Part shown: positions 62,315 through 64,000 of the stretch, one piece after another | How the letters are laid out: the number at the start of each line of letters is the position of its first letter | Numbering within the stretch: position 1 is the first letter of the stretch | NCBI RefSeq assembly: GCF_001045445.1 | Contig: NZ_LFNF01000003.1 | Coordinates: 992,001-1,056,000, forward strand | Length of the DNA: 64,000 nucleotides | Reading direction: 5' to 3' | DNA from: Chryseobacterium sp. BLS98 | GTDB taxonomy: Bacteria > Bacteroidota > Bacteroidia > Flavobacteriales > Weeksellaceae | Made by a program: the position numbers and the translations under genes | The notes under the pieces: generated by a model | Seen by the model: only the letters and a program-made list of their open reading frames with translations | Database searches by the model: none | What the model was told of the DNA's origin: nothing

Positions 62315-63481
62315 ATGAAAAATGTCCTGAGCTGGATATTGATTACATTTCTTGCCGTTTCTCTTTTGAATAACTGCTTCAGCAACAGCATCCGGAAAGA
62401 AACGAAAGAGAAAGCCTCATTTCTTGCCAGATTGAGGGAATTATATTCTTCCGGAGATTCTTCCAAATGGCCAAAACCGATCCTGGATCCCGAAGCCAGA
62501 CCTTATTTTTCTGAAATAGGACATCTGCCGGACATTCAATACCCAAACGATAATCCCTATTCCGAAGACAAAGCATTGTTGGGGAAAACTCTTTTCTATG
62601 ATCCCCGGCTTTCCAAATCCGACCAGATTGCATGTGCTTCCTGCCACGATCCCGAACTTGGCTGGTGCGATAACCGGACTTTTTCTTTCGGGCACAACAG
62701 GCAGCTTGGCACCAGAAACGCGATGAGCATCCTGAATGTAGCCTATGCACGCACCCTGTTCTGGGACGGCCGCGCTAACTCTCTTGAAGAGCAGTCGGAA
62801 ATGCCGATCCGGGATGAGAGGGAAATGAACGGACATATTGATCTCGCAGCCGGGAAAATTGCAAGGATCAAAGGATATGAAATCTTATTTGAAAAAGCTT
62901 TTGGAGATAAAACCGTTTCAAAGGACCGGATTGCCAAAGCCATAGCTGCTTTTGAAAGAACAGTAAGAAGCGGAACTTCCAGTTTTGACCAGTTTATTGA
63001 CGGTAAAGCAGAAATTTATTCCGATGATGAGCTGATGGGGCTTCATCTTTTCCGTACCAAGGCACAATGCATGAACTGCCACAGTTCCGGCTATTTTTCC
63101 AATAATCACTTTGAAAATGTGGGAACCTCTCTTTTGGGATCAAAAGAAGAAGATCTGGGAAGGTATCTGGTGACCAAAAATCCGGAAGATGCGGGGAAAT
63201 TCCGTGTACCGGGACTGCGTGAAGTAACAAGAACGGGCCCGTGGATGCATAACGGATCCATAACAACCCTCACGGAGGTCATCCGGTTTTATAGCAGAGG
63301 AAATCCCGAGCATTCCCAAAAACGAACAACAGTTCACCAGGGAGTAACACTTACTTCTGAAAAATCGGGTTTTGTAAGGCTGCTGGACCTTACTGATGAA
63401 GAAATTGCCCAGCTGGAAGCATTTCTACGTACTCTGTCTGCAAAGCCGGAAAGAGTTGTGCCCCCTGCATTGCCTCAATAA
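62315..63481 (+). CDS. Di-haem cytochrome c peroxidase/MauG-type lipoprotein
   Basis: This 388-residue protein starts at the ATG at 62315, followed by a signal ending in LLNNC (Cys21, lipobox-like); a longer frame starting at 62204 would place the signal inside the protein. Two haem c motifs are present, CASCH at 107-111 and CMNCH at 252-256, as in bacterial di-haem peroxidases. Other family landmarks are GKTLFYDPRLS, NVAYARTLFWDGRA and, near the C-terminus, VPGLREVTRTGPWMHNGS. It reduces hydrogen peroxide in the periplasm, or modifies a partner protein as MauG does. There is no operon partner, and a divergent small gene lies upstream. Confidence 0.9.
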   Translation: MKNVLSWILITFLAVSLLNNCFSNSIRKETKEKASFLARLRELYSSGDSSKWPKPILDPEARPYFSEIGHLPDIQYPNDNPYSEDKALLGKTLFYDPRLSKSDQIACASCHDPELGWCDNRTFSFGHNRQLGTRNAMSILNVAYARTLFWDGRANSLEEQSEMPIRDEREMNGHIDLAAGKIARIKGYEILFEKAFGDKTVSKDRIAKAIAAFERTVRSGTSSFDQFIDGKAEIYSDDELMGLHLFRTKAQCMNCHSSGYFSNNHFENVGTSLLGSKEEDLGRYLVTKNPEDAGKFRVPGLREVTRTGPWMHNGSITTLTEVIRFYSRGNPEHSQKRTTVHQGVTLTSEKSGFVRLLDLTDEEIAQLEAFLRTLSAKPERVVPPALPQ

Positions 63482-63557
63482 TCATAGAAGAACATTTGGC
63501 TGGAATTTAAAGCTTTTTTGCTACATTTATAGGCAGCAACCAGCAATACAGATTAGT

Positions 63558-64000
63558 ATGAATATTGAACTTTTTTCAAAAAATGCTTTGGTAGGAGCAG
63601 CTACCCAGGGAATAGGAGCAGGAATAGCTTCACAACTCGCAAAATGTGGAGCCAATGTAACCGTAATGGCCCGCAACGAAGCCAAACTGAAAAATATAGT
63701 ATCTTCATTGCCTATCGTTGGTCCTCATCAGAGGCATCGATATCTGGTAGCAGATTTTTCCGATTTTGAATCCTACAGAACAATTATTTCTGAATATTTC
63801 AGCAGCCAGTCTGTAGATATTCTGATCAACAATACCAATGGTCCGGAGCCGGGCCCGGCACTGGATAAAAATGTGGATGATTACCAAAAAGCCTTTGATT
63901 TACTTTTTAAAACCGTTTGTGAAACAACATTGCTGGCCCTGCCTCATATGATAAAGCAGAAACACGGGCGCATCATCAATGTTTCTTCACTGTCTGTAAA
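63558..64000 (+). CDS. Short-chain dehydrogenase/reductase, C-terminus beyond the window edge
   Basis: The open frame runs off the right edge after 147 codons. The cofactor-binding motif is AATQGIGAGIA (the TGxxxGIG equivalent), VMARNEAKL follows for nucleotide preference, and DILINNTNGPEPGP is the NNAG strand. The catalytic serine region NVSSLS is reached at the edge, and the YxxxK motif lies outside. The start ATG at 63558 gives a normal SDR N-terminus. It reduces or oxidises a carbonyl or alcohol using NAD(P)H; the substrate is unknown. The NTNGP variant is typical of SDRs annotated as 3-oxoacyl-ACP-reductase-like. Confidence 0.85.
   Translation, partial: MNIELFSKNALVGAATQGIGAGIASQLAKCGANVTVMARNEAKLKNIVSSLPIVGPHQRHRYLVADFSDFESYRTIISEYFSSQSVDILINNTNGPEPGPALDKNVDDYQKAFDLLFKTVCETTLLALPHMIKQKHGRIINVSSLSV

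Noticed and set aside
1..64000. CRISPR array
   Set aside because: No series of regularly spaced identical repeats of 25-40 bases was found; the only phased repeats are the four operator-like units near 16.2 kb.

Overview
The window looks like a chromosomal segment of a Chryseobacterium-type member of the Flavobacteriia (Bacteroidota). Supporting signs are the strong A+T bias, promoters of the TAnnTTTG class, a TonB-dependent receptor, AraC-type regulators fused to membrane or TPR sensors, exported proteins with flavobacterial end motifs, and a TetX-like monooxygenase. Everything below comes from reading the sequence; no database search was run.

Roughly the first 32.7 kb is a patchwork of accessory DNA. 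It opens with a truncated large serine recombinase (1-906, minus). Next comes a tight seven-gene operon (1801-10467) that I read as a GTPase-associated conflict system of the kind predicted by Kaur, Burroughs, Iyer and Aravind: an all-helical GASH-like protein, two paired GTPases, a large GAP1-like scaffold, an unrecognised protein with a possible effector-associated domain, an EAD-trypsin-like protease and a DRGH-type nuclease. A perfect hairpin terminator closes it. A tRNA-Ser-like 3' end with its own terminator (10843-10926) and a tyrosine recombinase (11122-12363) follow. A short chromosomal-looking stretch (12.4-16.1 kb) carries a broken VOC gene, a DUF421 protein, a serine hydrolase, a DUF6265 protein and an AraC regulator with dyad repeats upstream of it. 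Two small element-type DNA-binding genes (16.7-17.4 kb) lead into a second defence island.

The second island (17.6-31.9 kb) is a DNA phosphorothioation system of the Ssp type. Rightward, sspB (DUF4007), sspC (large ATPase) and sspD (PP-loop sulfurtransferase) are translationally chained to three more genes: a winged-helix-like protein, a PIN-like nuclease and a P-loop ATPase. These are probably an SspFGH-like restriction module. Leftward and convergent are the cysteine desulfurase sspA, a GHKL (Hsp90-fold) ATPase overlapping it by 8 bp, and an Mrr-like nuclease-STAND-TPR protein. A second tRNA-Ser-like 3' end with terminator (32616-32697) marks the right edge.

From 33 kb on the DNA looks more like stable chromosome. 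It has a membrane-bound AraC regulator, a TonB-dependent receptor and a secreted PI-PLC-like phospholipase (33.0-38.4 kb), then an AraC regulator with a TetX-like FAD monooxygenase (38.5-40.4 kb) and a decayed fatty acid desaturase (about 41 kb). Next is a duplicated module of TPR-AraC sensors with exported proteins and small HTH genes (42.3-49.8 kb), with a 95-bp intergenic repeat. A few small exported or unknown proteins lead to a six-gene signalling operon (54.5-61.8 kb): receiver-PAS-kinase, a giant hybrid kinase, two receivers, CheR and CheB. A small hypothetical gene, a di-haem peroxidase and the start of a short-chain dehydrogenase end the window.
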